DNA of 54,234 nt, taken from assembly GCA_021801705.1 (NCBI GenBank), contig JAJYXP010000045.1, forward strand, positions 1-54,234. Reading direction: 5' to 3'. The position numbers and the translations under genes were made by a program. Origin of the DNA: Pseudomonadota bacterium. Lineage in GTDB: Bacteria > Pseudomonadota > Gammaproteobacteria > Burkholderiales > Sulfuricellaceae. The notes under the pieces are model-generated. The model did no database searches, was not told the origin of the DNA, and saw only the letters and a list, made by a program, of their open reading frames with translations. Positions 25,495 through 35,481 of this stretch are shown in pieces. Position 1 is the first letter of the stretch. Every line of letters begins with the position of its first letter.

Positions 25495-26054
25495 GGCTCA
25501 ATTCCTTTCGACTTCAAGAAGGCCGCCACTGCATGGGTGGCCCGGGAGCAATGCGTCTTGACGCTGCCTTCGGAGCAACCCATAGCGGCAGCGGTTTGAG
25601 AAACATCCAGTTCTTCCCAATAACGCAGCAGGAAGGCTTCCCGTTGACGTGCCGGCAAACTTTCCAGCGCCTGTTCAATCAATTTAACGACTTGCGATCG
25701 TTCCAGGGTTTCTGCCGGCCCATTGAATTTATTAGAGTCATCCGCGACTTCCAAAGTTTCCAGAGGGTCGTATTCTTCCTCCTGATGGGGGGTCAGGGAC
25801 GACAGCAGGGTTGTCCACGTCGAGCGCACTTTAAACCGCCGGTAGTAGTCGCGGATGGTGTTTTGCAGAATGCGCTGGAACAGCATCGGATATTCCTCGA
25901 CGGGCTTTTCCGGATACTTCTCCGAGAGCTTCAGCATGGCGTCCTGCACGATATCCAGCGCGCCGTGTTCATCGTGCACGGCGAACAGCGCCTGTTTGTA
26001 AGCGCGTCGCTCGATTTCGGCAAGGAAAATGGAAAGTTCCTGATAGGAGGCCAG
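25491..26054 (-). CDS. Sigma-70 family (ECF-like) RNA polymerase sigma factor
   Basis: About 187 residues from a proposed CTG start at 26054; no ATG exists in frame and a TTG at 26096 would add 14 residues. Region 2 is ALDIVQDAMLKLSEKY ... LFQRILQNTIRDYYRRFKVRSTW. Region 4 is LPARQREAFLLRYWEELDVS followed by AAMGCSEGSVKTHCSRAT, with a clear helix-turn-helix. The homologous N-terminus begins MAS/MAT-x-xELSxFL, which supports starting at (C)TG-GCC-TCC-TAT. AGGA lies 9 bp upstream of that codon. Its 3' end overlaps the DUF3619 gene. Divergent from ilvB. Confidence 0.85.
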   Translation of the reverse strand: MASYQELSIFLAEIERRAYKQALFAVHDEHGALDIVQDAMLKLSEKYPEKPVEEYPMLFQRILQNTIRDYYRRFKVRSTWTTLLSSLTPHQEEEYDPLETLEVADDSNKFNGPAETLERSQVVKLIEQALESLPARQREAFLLRYWEELDVSQTAAAMGCSEGSVKTHCSRATHAVAAFLKSKGIEP

Positions 26055-26158
26055 CGGGAGAGTTCCTGGGTAAAGTACTTGTCGGCATCTTATCAAATAA
26101 AGAAAAAAAAGCGGAGTGTTCTTGGTGGCTCGGTCCCTTTAATGGCAAAATACCGCAC

Positions 26159-26187
26159 TTGACCAAGTCGGCGGCAACCATTAGTGT
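26159..26187 (+). promoter_or_regulatory. Candidate promoter for ilvB
   Basis: TTGACC (26159-26164), 17 bp, TAGTGT (26182-26187), 39 bp before the ilvB ATG. I see no leader peptide or attenuator in the 130-bp gap. Confidence 0.4.
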
Positions 26188-26226
26188 TTCAGGTTTTCCC
26201 CAGAATGATTATTTAAGGCTGTATAT

Positions 26227-27924
26227 ATGGAACTAACGGGCGCAGAAATCGTTGTGCGCTGTCTGGCTGAAGAAGGGGTCGAGTTCGTGTTCGGCTATCC
26301 CGGCGGGGCGGTGCTGAATATATACGACGAGGTTTTCAAGCAGAACAAGTTCAAGCATGTCCTGGTCAGGCACGAGCAGGCCGCAGTGCATGCCGCCGAC
26401 GGCTATGCGCGCGCCAGCGGCCGGACCGGCGTGGCGCTGGTGACTTCCGGGCCGGGTGCGACCAATGCCGTGACCGGCATCGCCACGGCCTATATGGATT
26501 CGATCCCGCTGGTGGTGATTTCCGGCCAGGTGCCGACGGCGGCGATCGGCATGGATGCCTTTCAGGAAGTGGATATGGTCGGCATCACCCGCCCCTGCGT
26601 GAAGCACAATTTCCTGGTGAAGGATGTCAAGGATGTCGCAGTAACCATCAAAAAAGCCTTCTATCTCGCTTCCACCGGCCGGCCCGGCCCGGTGGTGGTG
26701 GACATCCCGAAGGATGTGACGCAGCACAAAACCGAGTTCGTCTATCCCAAGAAGGTGTCGATGCGCTCCTATAACCCCGTGATCAAGGGTCATCCGGGAC
26801 AGGTCAAGCGCGCGGTACAGATGATCCTGGAAGCCAGGCGGCCGATGCTCTACACCGGCGGCGGCGTGGTTTTAAGCAATGCGTCGGAGGAGTTGACCCA
26901 GTTCGCGCGGCTGCTCGGTTTCCCCTGCACCAGCACGTTGATGGGGCTGGGCGGTTATCCCGCCACCGACCCGCTGTTCACCGGCATGCTGGGCATGCAC
27001 GGCACTTACGAAGCCAATATGGCGATGCAGCATTGCGACGTGTTGATCGCCATCGGCGCCCGTTTCGACGATCGCGTCATCGGCAACCCGGAACATTTCT
27101 TCCAGGACGGCAGGCGCATCATCCACATTGACATCGATCCCACCTCGATTGCGAAGCGGGTCAAGGTGGACGTGCCGATAGTCGGCAACGTCAAGGACGT
27201 GCTGGCGGAGATGATCAAACTGATCCAGGCCAGCAAGGAAAAGCCCGACCAGCCGGCGCTCAAGACCTGGTGGACGCAGATAGAGCTGTGGCGCGCGCGC
27301 GACTGCTTGAAATACGACCGCGACAGCAGCCTGATCAAACCCCAGTACGTGATCGAAAAGATGTACGAGGTTACTCGCGGCGAAGCCTATGTGACCTCCG
27401 ACGTCGGGCAGCACCAGATGTGGGCGGCACAGTACTACAAATTCGACCAGCCGCGTCACTGGATCAATTCCGGCGGCCTGGGCACCATGGGTTTCGGCAT
27501 GCCGGCGGCGATGGGGGTGCAGTTTGCCCACCCCGAGGCGACGGTGGCCTGCATTACCGGCGAGGGCAGCATCCAGATGAACATCCAGGAGTTGTCCACC
27601 TGCAAGCAGTTCAACCTGCCGCTCAAGATCATCCTGCTCAACAACCGCTACCTCGGCATGGTGCGGCAGTGGCAGGAATTCTTCTACGGCAACCGGTATG
27701 CCGAATCCTACATGGATGCATTGCCGGACTTCGCCAAACTGGCCGAAAGCTACGGCCATGTCGGCATGAAGATCGAGAAGCCGGAGGATGTCGAGGGCGC
27801 GCTGCAAGAGGCCTTTGCCATGAAGGAGCGCTTGGTGTTCATGAACTTCATCACCGACCAGGCGGAGAACGTCTATCCCATGATCCCTGCCGGCAAGGGG
27901 TTGAGTGAAATGATATTGGTATAA
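26227..27924 (+). CDS. ilvB: Acetolactate synthase large subunit
   Basis: 565 residues, full length (ilvI-type naming is also used). ThDP-dependent enzyme that joins two pyruvates, or pyruvate and 2-oxobutyrate, as the first common step to Val, Leu and Ile. FGYPGGAVLNIYDE holds the catalytic region, VLVRHEQAAVHAADGYARA includes the catalytic Glu, and TGEGSIQMNIQELSTCKQF through LNNRYLGMVRQWQ is the ThDP/Mg region. The ATG follows TTAAGGC. The small subunit gene starts 4 bp after the stop. Confidence 0.97.
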   Translation: MELTGAEIVVRCLAEEGVEFVFGYPGGAVLNIYDEVFKQNKFKHVLVRHEQAAVHAADGYARASGRTGVALVTSGPGATNAVTGIATAYMDSIPLVVISGQVPTAAIGMDAFQEVDMVGITRPCVKHNFLVKDVKDVAVTIKKAFYLASTGRPGPVVVDIPKDVTQHKTEFVYPKKVSMRSYNPVIKGHPGQVKRAVQMILEARRPMLYTGGGVVLSNASEELTQFARLLGFPCTSTLMGLGGYPATDPLFTGMLGMHGTYEANMAMQHCDVLIAIGARFDDRVIGNPEHFFQDGRRIIHIDIDPTSIAKRVKVDVPIVGNVKDVLAEMIKLIQASKEKPDQPALKTWWTQIELWRARDCLKYDRDSSLIKPQYVIEKMYEVTRGEAYVTSDVGQHQMWAAQYYKFDQPRHWINSGGLGTMGFGMPAAMGVQFAHPEATVACITGEGSIQMNIQELSTCKQFNLPLKIILLNNRYLGMVRQWQEFFYGNRYAESYMDALPDFAKLAESYGHVGMKIEKPEDVEGALQEAFAMKERLVFMNFITDQAENVYPMIPAGKGLSEMILV

Positions 27925-27928
27925 AACA

Positions 27929-28420
27929 ATGCGGCACATAATTTCTTTATTGATGGAAAACGAGGCGGGTGCTCTGTCCCGTGTCGCCGGGCTGTTTTCG
28001 GCGCGCGGCTACAACATCGAGTCGCTGACGGTGGCGCCGACCGAGGATGAAACCCTGTCGCGCATGACCATCGTGACGCGCGGCTCGGATGACGTGATCG
28101 AGCAGATCACCAAGCAGCTCAACAAGCTGATCGACGTGGTCAAGGTGGTGGACCTGTCCGAGGCGGGCCATATCGAGCGCGAACTGATGCTGGTCAAGGT
28201 CCGTGCCGAGGGCGAATGGCGCGAGGAGATGAAGCGCATGTCGGATATCTTCCGCGGCCGCATCGTCGATGTCACCGACAAGACCTACACGATTGAGCTG
28301 ACCGGCGCCGGCTACAAGCTGGATGCCTTCCTCGAGGCGTTGGACAAGGGCGCCATCCTGGAAACGGTGCGCACCGGTGCTTCCGGCATCGGCCGTGGTG
28401 ATAGAATACTGAAACTTTGA
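27929..28420 (+). CDS. ilvH: Acetolactate synthase small (regulatory) subunit
   Basis: 163 residues. N-terminal ACT domain (ISLLMENEAGALSRVAGLFS, then RGYNIESLTVAPTED) that binds valine for feedback inhibition, then the C-terminal small-subunit domain (AEGEWREEMKRMSDIFRGRI). ATG 4 bp after ilvB. Confidence 0.97.
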   Translation: MRHIISLLMENEAGALSRVAGLFSARGYNIESLTVAPTEDETLSRMTIVTRGSDDVIEQITKQLNKLIDVVKVVDLSEAGHIERELMLVKVRAEGEWREEMKRMSDIFRGRIVDVTDKTYTIELTGAGYKLDAFLEALDKGAILETVRTGASGIGRGDRILKL

Positions 28421-28431
28421 ATTTTAGTTTG

Positions 28432-28506
28432 AACCGCGGAGGCGCAGAGGCGCTGGGGAAAACTCCCGATTTTCTCTCGCCTCTGCGCCTCCGCATCTCT
28501 GCGGTT
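28432..28506. repeat. Palindrome between ilvH and ilvC
   Basis: AACCGCGGAGGCGCAGAGGCG (28432-28452) is inverted at 28479-28506 with an extra 8 bp in the right arm. A dispersed family: a half unit is near 16038. Confidence 0.75.
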
Positions 28507-28521
28507 ATTTATATTTATTAA

Positions 28522-29550
<1,029 letters not shown>

Positions 29551-29551
29551 C

Positions 29552-29621
29552 AATGGGTAAGCGGTAATGGGTGATGGGGCGACCCCCCAGTCCCATTACC
29601 CATCGCCCATCACTCATTACC
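29552..29621. repeat. Palindrome between ilvC and psd
   Basis: GGTAATGGGTGATGGG near 29563 is inverted in CCCATTACCCATCGCCCATC near 29592. A related unit (GTAATGAGTAATGGGTGATG) is at 44514-44535. It ends right before the psd ATG. Confidence 0.7.
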
Positions 29622-29624
29622 CTT

Positions 29625-30308
29625 ATGTGCATAGGTGTGGCTCCGCCCAAATTGAAGACATATCCTCATCCGATTATCGCCCGCGAGGGCTGGCCTTTCC
29701 TGGCCGTTGCCGCCGCGGTTTCCCTGGCGGCGACGTTTCTTGCCGGCTGGCTGTGGGCGCTGCCTTTGTGGGTCATCAGCCTGTTCGTGCTGCAGTTTTT
29801 CCGCGATCCGCCGCGGCAGGCGCCGGAACGTCCGAACCAGGTGATTGCGCCGGCGGATGGGCGGGTGATTGCGGTCGAGCGTACCCAGGACCCCTACCTC
29901 AACCGTGAGGCGCAAAAGGTCAGCATCTTCATGAACGTGTTCAACGTTCACTCCAACCGCAGCCCGGTGGATGGGGTGGTGGAGGAGATCTGGTACACCC
30001 CGGGAAAATTCATCAATGCCGACTTCGACAAGGCCTCGACGGAAAACGAGCGCAACGCGTTATGGATACGCACCGAGGGCGGCTGGGATGTGACCTGCGT
30101 GCAGGTGGCGGGGCTGATTGCCCGCCGCATCCTGTGCTACACCAAGCCGGGAGACTGGCTGGAGCGCGGTCAGCGCTACGGCTTCATCCGCTTCGGCTCG
30201 CGCCTCGACGTGTATCTGCCCTTGCCGGCGCAGATCCGGGTCGCCATCGGCGACAAGGTGCGAGCCGGTGAAACGGTGCTGGCCGAGTGCCCGCTCAATA
30301 CGGGCTGA
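29625..30308 (+). CDS. psd: Phosphatidylserine decarboxylase (short form)
   Basis: 227 residues from ATG 29625; the conserved part begins [13 protein letters not shown], so a start a few codons later is possible. Membrane segment at about 25-55. [13 protein letters not shown] is the conserved His region. [11 protein letters not shown] (Gly191-Ser192) is the self-cleavage site that produces the pyruvoyl cofactor and the alpha/beta chains. Converts phosphatidylserine made by PssA (next gene) to phosphatidylethanolamine at the inner membrane. No clear Shine-Dalgarno, since a repeat precedes it. Confidence 0.93.
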   Translation: MCIGVAPPKLKTYPHPIIAREGWPFLAVAAAVSLAATFLAGWLWALPLWVISLFVLQFFRDPPRQAPERPNQVIAPADGRVIAVERTQDPYLNREAQKVSIFMNVFNVHSNRSPVDGVVEEIWYTPGKFINADFDKASTENERNALWIRTEGGWDVTCVQVAGLIARRILCYTKPGDWLERGQRYGFIRFGSRLDVYLPLPAQIRVAIGDKVRAGETVLAECPLNTG

Positions 30309-30317
30309 GTTTGTGCC

Positions 30318-31109
30318 ATGAATGAAGAAGATTTCGATCTCGCCAGTCACAAGCCCTTGCTGGACAACCGGCTGAGGCGCCGGGGCATTTACCTGCTGCC
30401 CAACTTGTTTACCACCGCGGCGCTGTTCGCGGGCTTCTATGCCATAGTCCAGGCCATGAACGGGCGTTTTGAACAGTCTGCGGTGGCCATCTTCATCGCC
30501 ATGGTGATGGATGGCCTGGATGGCCGGGTCGCACGTCTCACCCATACCCAGAGCGCATTCGGCGCGGAATACGACTCCCTTTCCGACATGGTCTCTTTTG
30601 GTGTGGCGCCCGCCCTTGTCGTCTATGTATGGGCGCTCAAGGACATGGGCAAGCTGGGCTGGATCGCCGCCTTCGTCTACTGTGCGGGCGCGGCGTTGCG
30701 CCTGGCGCGTTTCAACACCCAACTGGAGGCGGTGGCCGACAAGCGCTTCTTTCAGGGCATGCCCAGCCCTGCTGCGGCTGCGCTGCTGGCCGGGCTGGTG
30801 TGGGTCATGAACGACTACCATGTGAGCGGCAGCGAGATCCGCTGGCTGGTGTGGGGCGTGACGCTGTTTGCCGGGCTGACCATGGTCAGCAATCTGCGCT
30901 ATTACAGCGGCAAGGACATCAACCTGCGCAAGAGCGTGCCCTTCATCTTTATCCTGCTGACCGTTCTGGTCTTTATCCTGATCTCTTCCGACCCGCCGCG
31001 GGTGCTGTTCGGCGTTTTTGCGCTGTATGCGCTATCTGCCTATGCGGACTGGTTGTGGGGCATGGTGCGGCGCAAACGAAAGGGCGAAGCACCCGGCGTG
31101 GAAAAGTAG
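30318..31109 (+). CDS. pssA: CDP-diacylglycerol-serine O-phosphatidyltransferase
   Basis: 263 residues. The CDP-alcohol phosphotransferase motif DG..DG.VAR...FG.EYDSLSD spans residues 65-90 (Asp65, Asp68, Asp86, Asp90). About eight membrane helices. The N-terminus RRRGIYLLPNLFTTAALFAGF is typical of the type II PssA. 9 bp after psd, so co-transcribed. In relatives leuA follows directly; here 4.4 kb of decayed accessory DNA intervenes. Confidence 0.96.
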   Translation: MNEEDFDLASHKPLLDNRLRRRGIYLLPNLFTTAALFAGFYAIVQAMNGRFEQSAVAIFIAMVMDGLDGRVARLTHTQSAFGAEYDSLSDMVSFGVAPALVVYVWALKDMGKLGWIAAFVYCAGAALRLARFNTQLEAVADKRFFQGMPSPAAAALLAGLVWVMNDYHVSGSEIRWLVWGVTLFAGLTMVSNLRYYSGKDINLRKSVPFIFILLTVLVFILISSDPPRVLFGVFALYALSAYADWLWGMVRRKRKGEAPGVEK

Positions 31110-31166
31110 GCGCTGTTTTTTTCTGTCGCGCACTGCCATTGCCCAGAATCCACTAAAGGCAGTACA

Positions 31167-31195
31167 TTGACTTATCAGAAACAAAGGCTTATAAG
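31167..31195 (+). promoter_or_regulatory. Promoter of the SNF2 helicase gene
   Basis: TTGACT (31167-31172), 17 bp, TATAAG (31190-31195). The predicted start near 31202 lies after the ATG of a 26-codon ORF at 31198, which argues against that ORF. Confidence 0.65.
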
Positions 31196-33381
31196 CCATG
31201 CCGCGCCACAAGAGCGAAACCCTTTCCGTCCGCACCCCGCCCTTTAAGCCAGTGGCCAAAGGGCGGGCGCCTCGATGAACCTCACCGACTACCACGCCAA
31301 ATACTTCGCCCATGAACTGACCCGTCGCTGCCCGCCCGACAGTGTAGAGAAGCTGGCCGGCGCGCTGGTCGATGCGCAGGTTGACCTCAACCCGCATCAG
31401 GTCGATGCGGCGCTGTTCGCCTTCAACTCGCCGCTCTCCAAGGGGGCGCTGCTGGCGGACGAAGTGGGCCTGGGCAAGACCATCGAGGCGGGCCTGGTGC
31501 TTTCGCAAAAGTGGGCGGAGCGCAAGCGGCGAATTCTGATAATCACGCCGTCCAACCTGCGCAAGCAGTGGTTTCAGGAGATGGCCGAAAAGTTCTTCCT
31601 GCCCTGCCGGATACTTGAAGCCAAGTCCTACAACGCAGCCATCAAGCAAGGCCGGTTCCGCCCCTTCGAGGTGCCGGAAATCGTCATCTGCTCCTATCAG
31701 TTCGCCAAGAGCAAGGCCGCCGACGTTCATGCCGTGCCGTGGGACCTGGTGGTCATCGACGAGGCGCACCGGCTGCGCAACGCCTACAAGCCGGCGAATG
31801 TCATTGCCAACACGCTCAAACTGGCGCTGGCCGGCAAGCACAAGCTGCTGCTCACCGCGACCCCGTTACAGAATTCCCTGCTGGAATTGTTCGGCCTGGT
31901 GAGCTTCATTGACGAACACGCTTTCGGCGACCTGAAAAGCTTCCGCGAACAGTTCGCCAATCTGAATCAGGAGCAGGTATTCAAGACGCTCAAAGCGCGG
32001 CTGAAACCCGTTTGCCACCGCACCCTGCGGCGGCAGGTCACGGCGTACATCCCCTACACCAAACGCCTGCCTCTGGTGGAGGAATTCACCCCGGAGGAAA
32101 GCGAGGACAAGCTCTATCACCTCGTTTCCGAATACCTGCAACGGGATAACCTGCAAGCCCTGCCCGCCGGGCAGCGCAGCCTGATGACACTGGTTTTGCG
32201 CAAGCTGCTGGCATCCAGCACCTTTGCCATCGCGGGCGCGCTGACCTCGATTTCGAACCGGCTCAAGGCCAAGCTGCGCAAGCAGACGCCTGCCGAATCG
32301 CTGCCCCCAGAAACTCTATTGGACGAACTGGATCAGGACTACGAAGCGCTGGATGAAACCGCCGAGGAGTGGGCCGAAGACGAACCGGTCGAATTTCTTA
32401 CCGAAGCCGACCGCCAAGCGCTTGAACAGGAAATCGCCGACCTCGACGCCTTCGCCGCTCTTGCATCTTCCATCGACCACAACGCCAAGGGAAAAGCTCT
32501 GCTCAAGGCGCTGGGCGTCGCCTTTGCCAAGGCAAAAGAACTCGGCGGCGCGGAGAAGACCATCATCTTCACCGAATCGCGCCGCACCCAGAGCTATTTG
32601 TTGCGCCTGCTGGCGGACAGCCCGTTTCGTGACGGCATCGTGCTGTTCAATGGCTCCAACACCGACGACGGCTCCAAGCTCATCTATAGCCAGTGGCTGG
32701 AACGCCACCAGGGCAGCGACCGGGTCACCGGCTCGCGCAGCGCAGACATGCGCTCGGCGCTGGTGGATTACTTCCGTGAGCAGGGCCGCATCATGATCGC
32801 CACCGAGGCCGGGGCCGAAGGCATCAACCTGCAATTCTGCTCGCTGGTGGTGAATTACGACCTGCCCTGGAACCCGCAGCGCATCGAGCAGCGCATCGGC
32901 CGCTGCCATCGCTACGGCCAGAAGCATGACGTGGTGGTAGTGAACTTCCTCAACCGCAAGAACGCCGCAGACCAGCGCGTCTTCGAACTGCTGTCCGAAA
33001 AATTCCAGCTCTTCGAAGGCGTTTTCGGCGCCAGCGACGAAGTGCTGGGCGCCATCGAGTCCGGCGTGGACTTCGAAAAACGCATTGCGGCAATCTATCA
33101 GAACTGCCGCAGGCCGGAGGAAATTGCAACGGCCTTCAACCAACTCCAGCTCGAACTTAGCCTGGAAATCAACGAATCCATGACGCGCACCCGCCAGCAG
33201 TTGCTGGAAAACTTCGACGACGAAGTGCGCGAAAAACTCAAAGTGCGCGACGAAGCCTCCAAGGCGTACCTCAACCGCTACGAGCGCCTGCTCATGCAAC
33301 TCACCCGGCATGAGTTGGACGGCCAGGCCGAATTTCTGGGGGATGCTTCGTTTCAGCTCAACAGCCTTCCGAAATGCTTTG

Positions 33382-33455
33382 ATCCGCAGATTACGCAGAT
33401 TTCCGCAGATTCACTTCAACCTAATAATCTGCGTGAATCTGCGAAATCTGCGGAT
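33382..33455. repeat. In-frame palindrome inside the helicase gene
   Basis: Arms 33382-33411 and 33426-33455 are inverted copies with a few mismatches (ATCCGCAGATT / AATCTGCGGAT). They encode about residues 703-727 (DPQITQISADS ... NLRESAKSADA), which look unlike the rest of the protein. Confidence 0.85.
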
Positions 33456-33753
33456 GCTCTTCAAGCCATCCCGCTGGGGCTGTATGAACTACCCCGCCGC
33501 ACCGGTGAAGCACACCTCTACCGGCTCAATCATCCGCTGGCCGAAGCGCTGGTGGCGAACGCAAAAAGCCGCGAACTGCCGACTGCGGAGATTCATTTCG
33601 ACTACGGCCAACATGACGGCAAGATCACGTCCCTGGAGCCGCTCATCGGCAAGACCGGCTGGCTGGCCCTTTCGTTTTTCAGCGTGGAAGCGCTCGATCA
33701 GGCGGAAGACCACCTGATCTTCTCGGCCATCACCGCCGATGGTCAAGCGCTAG

Positions 33754-33890
33754 TGTAGTGCTTCATTCTATTTGGAACTTATTGCTGCGTGGCATCGGGT
33801 GTTGTAGGTCGGTCTTCAGACCGACATATCGGGCTAAAGCCCGACCTACAAGGCGCAGCGAATAAGTTCCAATAATTCGAAAGCACTACA
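33754..33890. mobile_element. 137-bp MITE with CTAG target duplication
   Basis: The terminal inverted repeats begin TGTAGTGCTT and end AAGCACTACA and extend to about 30 bp (TTGGAACTTATT / AATAAGTTCCAA). CTAG is present on both sides (33750-33753 and 33891-33894). The centre holds the TGTAGGTCGG...CCGACCTACA palindrome related to the one in valS. Non-coding, so it needs a transposase in trans. Confidence 0.9.
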
Positions 33891-33959
33891 CTAGATGAAG
33901 AAATCGCGGCACGACTCCTGATCCTGCCCGGCACCAGTTCCCCACTCTCCAATCACATA

Positions 33960-34000
33960 CTCCCTCTCCCTCAGGGAGAGGGCTGGGGTGAGGGTGGGGT
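33960..34000. repeat. REP-like palindrome inside the helicase tail
   Basis: CCCTCTCCCTCAGGGAGAGGG (33962-33982) plus CTGGGGTGAGGGTGGGG. It encodes LPLPQGEGWGEGG in the frame of the 3' helicase fragment. Confidence 0.75.
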
Positions 34001-34407
34001 CACGCAACAACTCGAAGCCCTCACCCAAAATCGCCAAACCGCCATCCAGTGCGACGTTTCCGAACGCAACGCCCGCTTCTTCGAAGCCGAGGCCGACAAA
34101 CTCGACGGCTGGGCCGACGACCTGAAAGCGGGGCTCGAACGGGAAATCAAGGAAATTGACCGCCAGATCAAAGATGCCCGCCGCGCCGCCACCACCGCCC
34201 TGACGCTGGAGGAAAAACTCGCCGGGCAGAAGCAAATCAAAGCTTTTGAAGCCCAGCGCAACCAGAAGCGGCGTTCCCTGTTCGACGCGCAGGATCAGGT
34301 GGACAAGCAACGCGAGGAATTGATTGAACAAATTGAGGGAAAACTTGCCCAGAAAACGCGGATGGAGCGGCTGTTTCAGTTACGTTGGCGGCGGGACTGA
34401 AATTTCA

Positions 34408-34432
34408 CAGAGGCTCACCTGGTGAGCCTCTG
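34408..34432. terminator. Perfect hairpin after the helicase pseudogene
   Basis: CAGAGGCTCACC (34408-34419) and GGTGAGCCTCTG (34421-34432) are exact inverted copies. No T tract follows (TAACGG), so it may be a weak or Rho-assisted terminator. Confidence 0.5.
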
Positions 34433-34476
34433 TAACGGATAAAATAGCAATCAGGGCACGTCGGGAGAAAAAGGAA

Positions 34477-35250
34477 ATGACCAACAAGCAACTACCGGCC
34501 ATCGGCAGCATGACTTTCGAGGAACTCAAGCAGGCGAACGAGCATGGCGCCGAATACTGGAGCGCCCGCGATTTGCAGCCCATGCTCGGTTACAGCCAGT
34601 GGCGGCGTTTTGAGGATGCCGTCAAACGGGCCATGACTTCCTGTGAAACCTCCGGCAACAACCCAGCGCACCATTTTGCCGGCGCCGGCAAAATGGTTGA
34701 ACTTGGCTCTGGAAGCCAGCGGCAGCTTGAGGATTACCAACTTTCCCGCTTCGCCTGTTACCTCATCGCCCAGAACGGCGACCCGCGCAAACCGGAAATC
34801 GCCCAGGCACAAAAATATTTCGCCATCCAGGCCCGCCGCCAGGAGTTGAGCGACCAGGCCACAGCCGACATGGAGCGCCTGGAACTGCGCAAACAAACCA
34901 GCGAAGAGTTCAAGGCGCTCTCGGGTGCCCGAACAGATTCCACCGGCAGAGCACATCAAGGAAGTCGAAAAGCGGCTGAAAAACACCACACCAAAGCTAG
35001 AGTTGGATACCAGCCGGACTTCGTTGCCGAGACGACCGACACGATCTACATGCTGGAACCCAAGAAACGCACGGAGCTTGAAGACCCCGTTGTCATCGCC
35101 AAGAAGGAAGCCGCAGCCAAGTGGTGCGCGAATGCTTCAAACCATGCGGCAAGCTATGGCGGAAAACCGTGGCGTTACATTCTGATTCCACACGATGAGA
35201 TTGCGGACAACATCACGCTTGCCGGGCTGGCGGCGCGGTTTGGCGGTTAA
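34477..35250 (+). pseudogene. Chimeric ORF: DinD fragments joined to the end of a type III Res subunit
   Basis: An open frame of 257 codons made of at least two genes. Residues 1-149 are the N-terminal domain of DinD-type proteins (MTFEELKQANEHGAEYWSAR, LQPMLGYSQWRRFEDAVKRA, QLSRFACYLIAQNGDPRKPE). Then about 100 expected residues are missing. The DinD C-terminus PEQIPPAEHIKEVEKRLKN appears in the +1 frame at 34927-35015. From about 35003 the original frame encodes YQPDFVAETTDTIYMLEPKK through PWRYILIPHDEIADN and ITLAGLAARFGG, the C-terminus of a type III restriction endonuclease subunit. This is deletion debris, probably non-functional, from the same defence locus as the helicase. Confidence 0.78.
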
Positions 35251-35312
35251 ATTTAGTGAGCCATGGACGCGAGGACATGAAGGGGGCTGCCTGCCGTCCA
35301 ACAATGTCCAAT

Positions 35313-35328
35313 GCCCGCCTTGACGGGC
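35313..35328 (+). terminator. Weak hairpin in the gap before leuA
   Basis: GCCCG/CGGGC with loop CCTTGA, then TTTCATT and further T-rich sequence. It may end transcription from the relic island. Confidence 0.35.
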
Positions 35329-35361
35329 TTTCATTCTGATGTTTTTTTCCTGTTTTTTTTC

Positions 35362-35390
35362 TTGTGTGGCCCCGGAAAAACGTTTATATT
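35362..35390 (+). promoter_or_regulatory. Candidate promoter of the leuA leader
   Basis: TTGTGT (35362-35367), 17 bp, TATATT (35385-35390). The predicted start falls at about 35397-35398, on the ATG of the 27-codon ORF. Confidence 0.5.
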
Positions 35391-35397
35391 TCAACCC

Positions 35398-35481
35398 ATG
35401 AATATCGCTTCCCAAGCATTTTTCGTTTCCTATCCGGCCAACCTTCTGTTGCTTGGCCTGCTGCTGCGCCGCAGGCGCTAA
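35398..35481 (+). CDS. Candidate leucine leader peptide upstream of leuA
   Basis: A 27-codon ORF, MNIASQAFFVSYPANLLL followed by LGLLLRRRR. Seven Leu in eight positions (NLLLLGLLL), with codons CTT CTG TTG CTT, GGC, CTG CTG CTG. It ends 106 bp before leuA. Its ATG coincides with the predicted transcription start, so it would be leaderless. Downstream are a small hairpin (GCGCC/GGCGC) at its end and a CAACCGG/CCGGTTG hairpin at 35514-35534, with no T tract. Known leu leader peptides of enterobacteria have four adjacent Leu codons. Here a similar role is inferred only. Confidence 0.45.
   Translation: MNIASQAFFVSYPANLLLLGLLLRRRR

Larger units (their letters stand above)
31275..34400 (+). pseudogene. 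SNF2-family helicase of a defence locus, split by a MITE
   Basis: The intact part (31275-33758, 827 residues) has DEVGLGKT (62-69, Walker A), DEAH at 162-165, LLTATPLQNSLLELF, and the C-terminal helicase motifs FTESRRTQSYLLRL, ATEAGAEGINLQFCS and NPQRIEQRIGRCHRYGQ. HepA/RapA-like helicases of this type accompany type III-like methylase and Res genes in defence loci. A 137-bp element at 33754-33890 stops the frame at 33758. The frame then continues from 33891 as DEEIAARLLILPG through a coiled-coil tail (FFEAEADKLDGWADDLKAGL) to TGA 34400. Removing 141 bp gives exactly 995 codons. Two further repeats lie in frame (33382-33455, 33960-34000). Confidence 0.88.

Noticed and set aside
26097-26226. 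Attenuator or T-box before ilvB
   Set aside because: No run of Ile/Val/Leu codons, no T-box sequence and no terminator hairpin found.
31198-31278. 26-codon ORF overlapping the helicase start by ATGA
   Set aside because: The likely transcription start at about 31202 lies after its ATG, and the peptide is Arg/Pro-rich without likeness to known peptides.
35398-35481. PEP-CTERM-like sorting signal
   Set aside because: LLLLGLLLRRRR resembles the end of such signals, but the whole ORF is 27 codons with no exported domain, so a leader peptide fits better.
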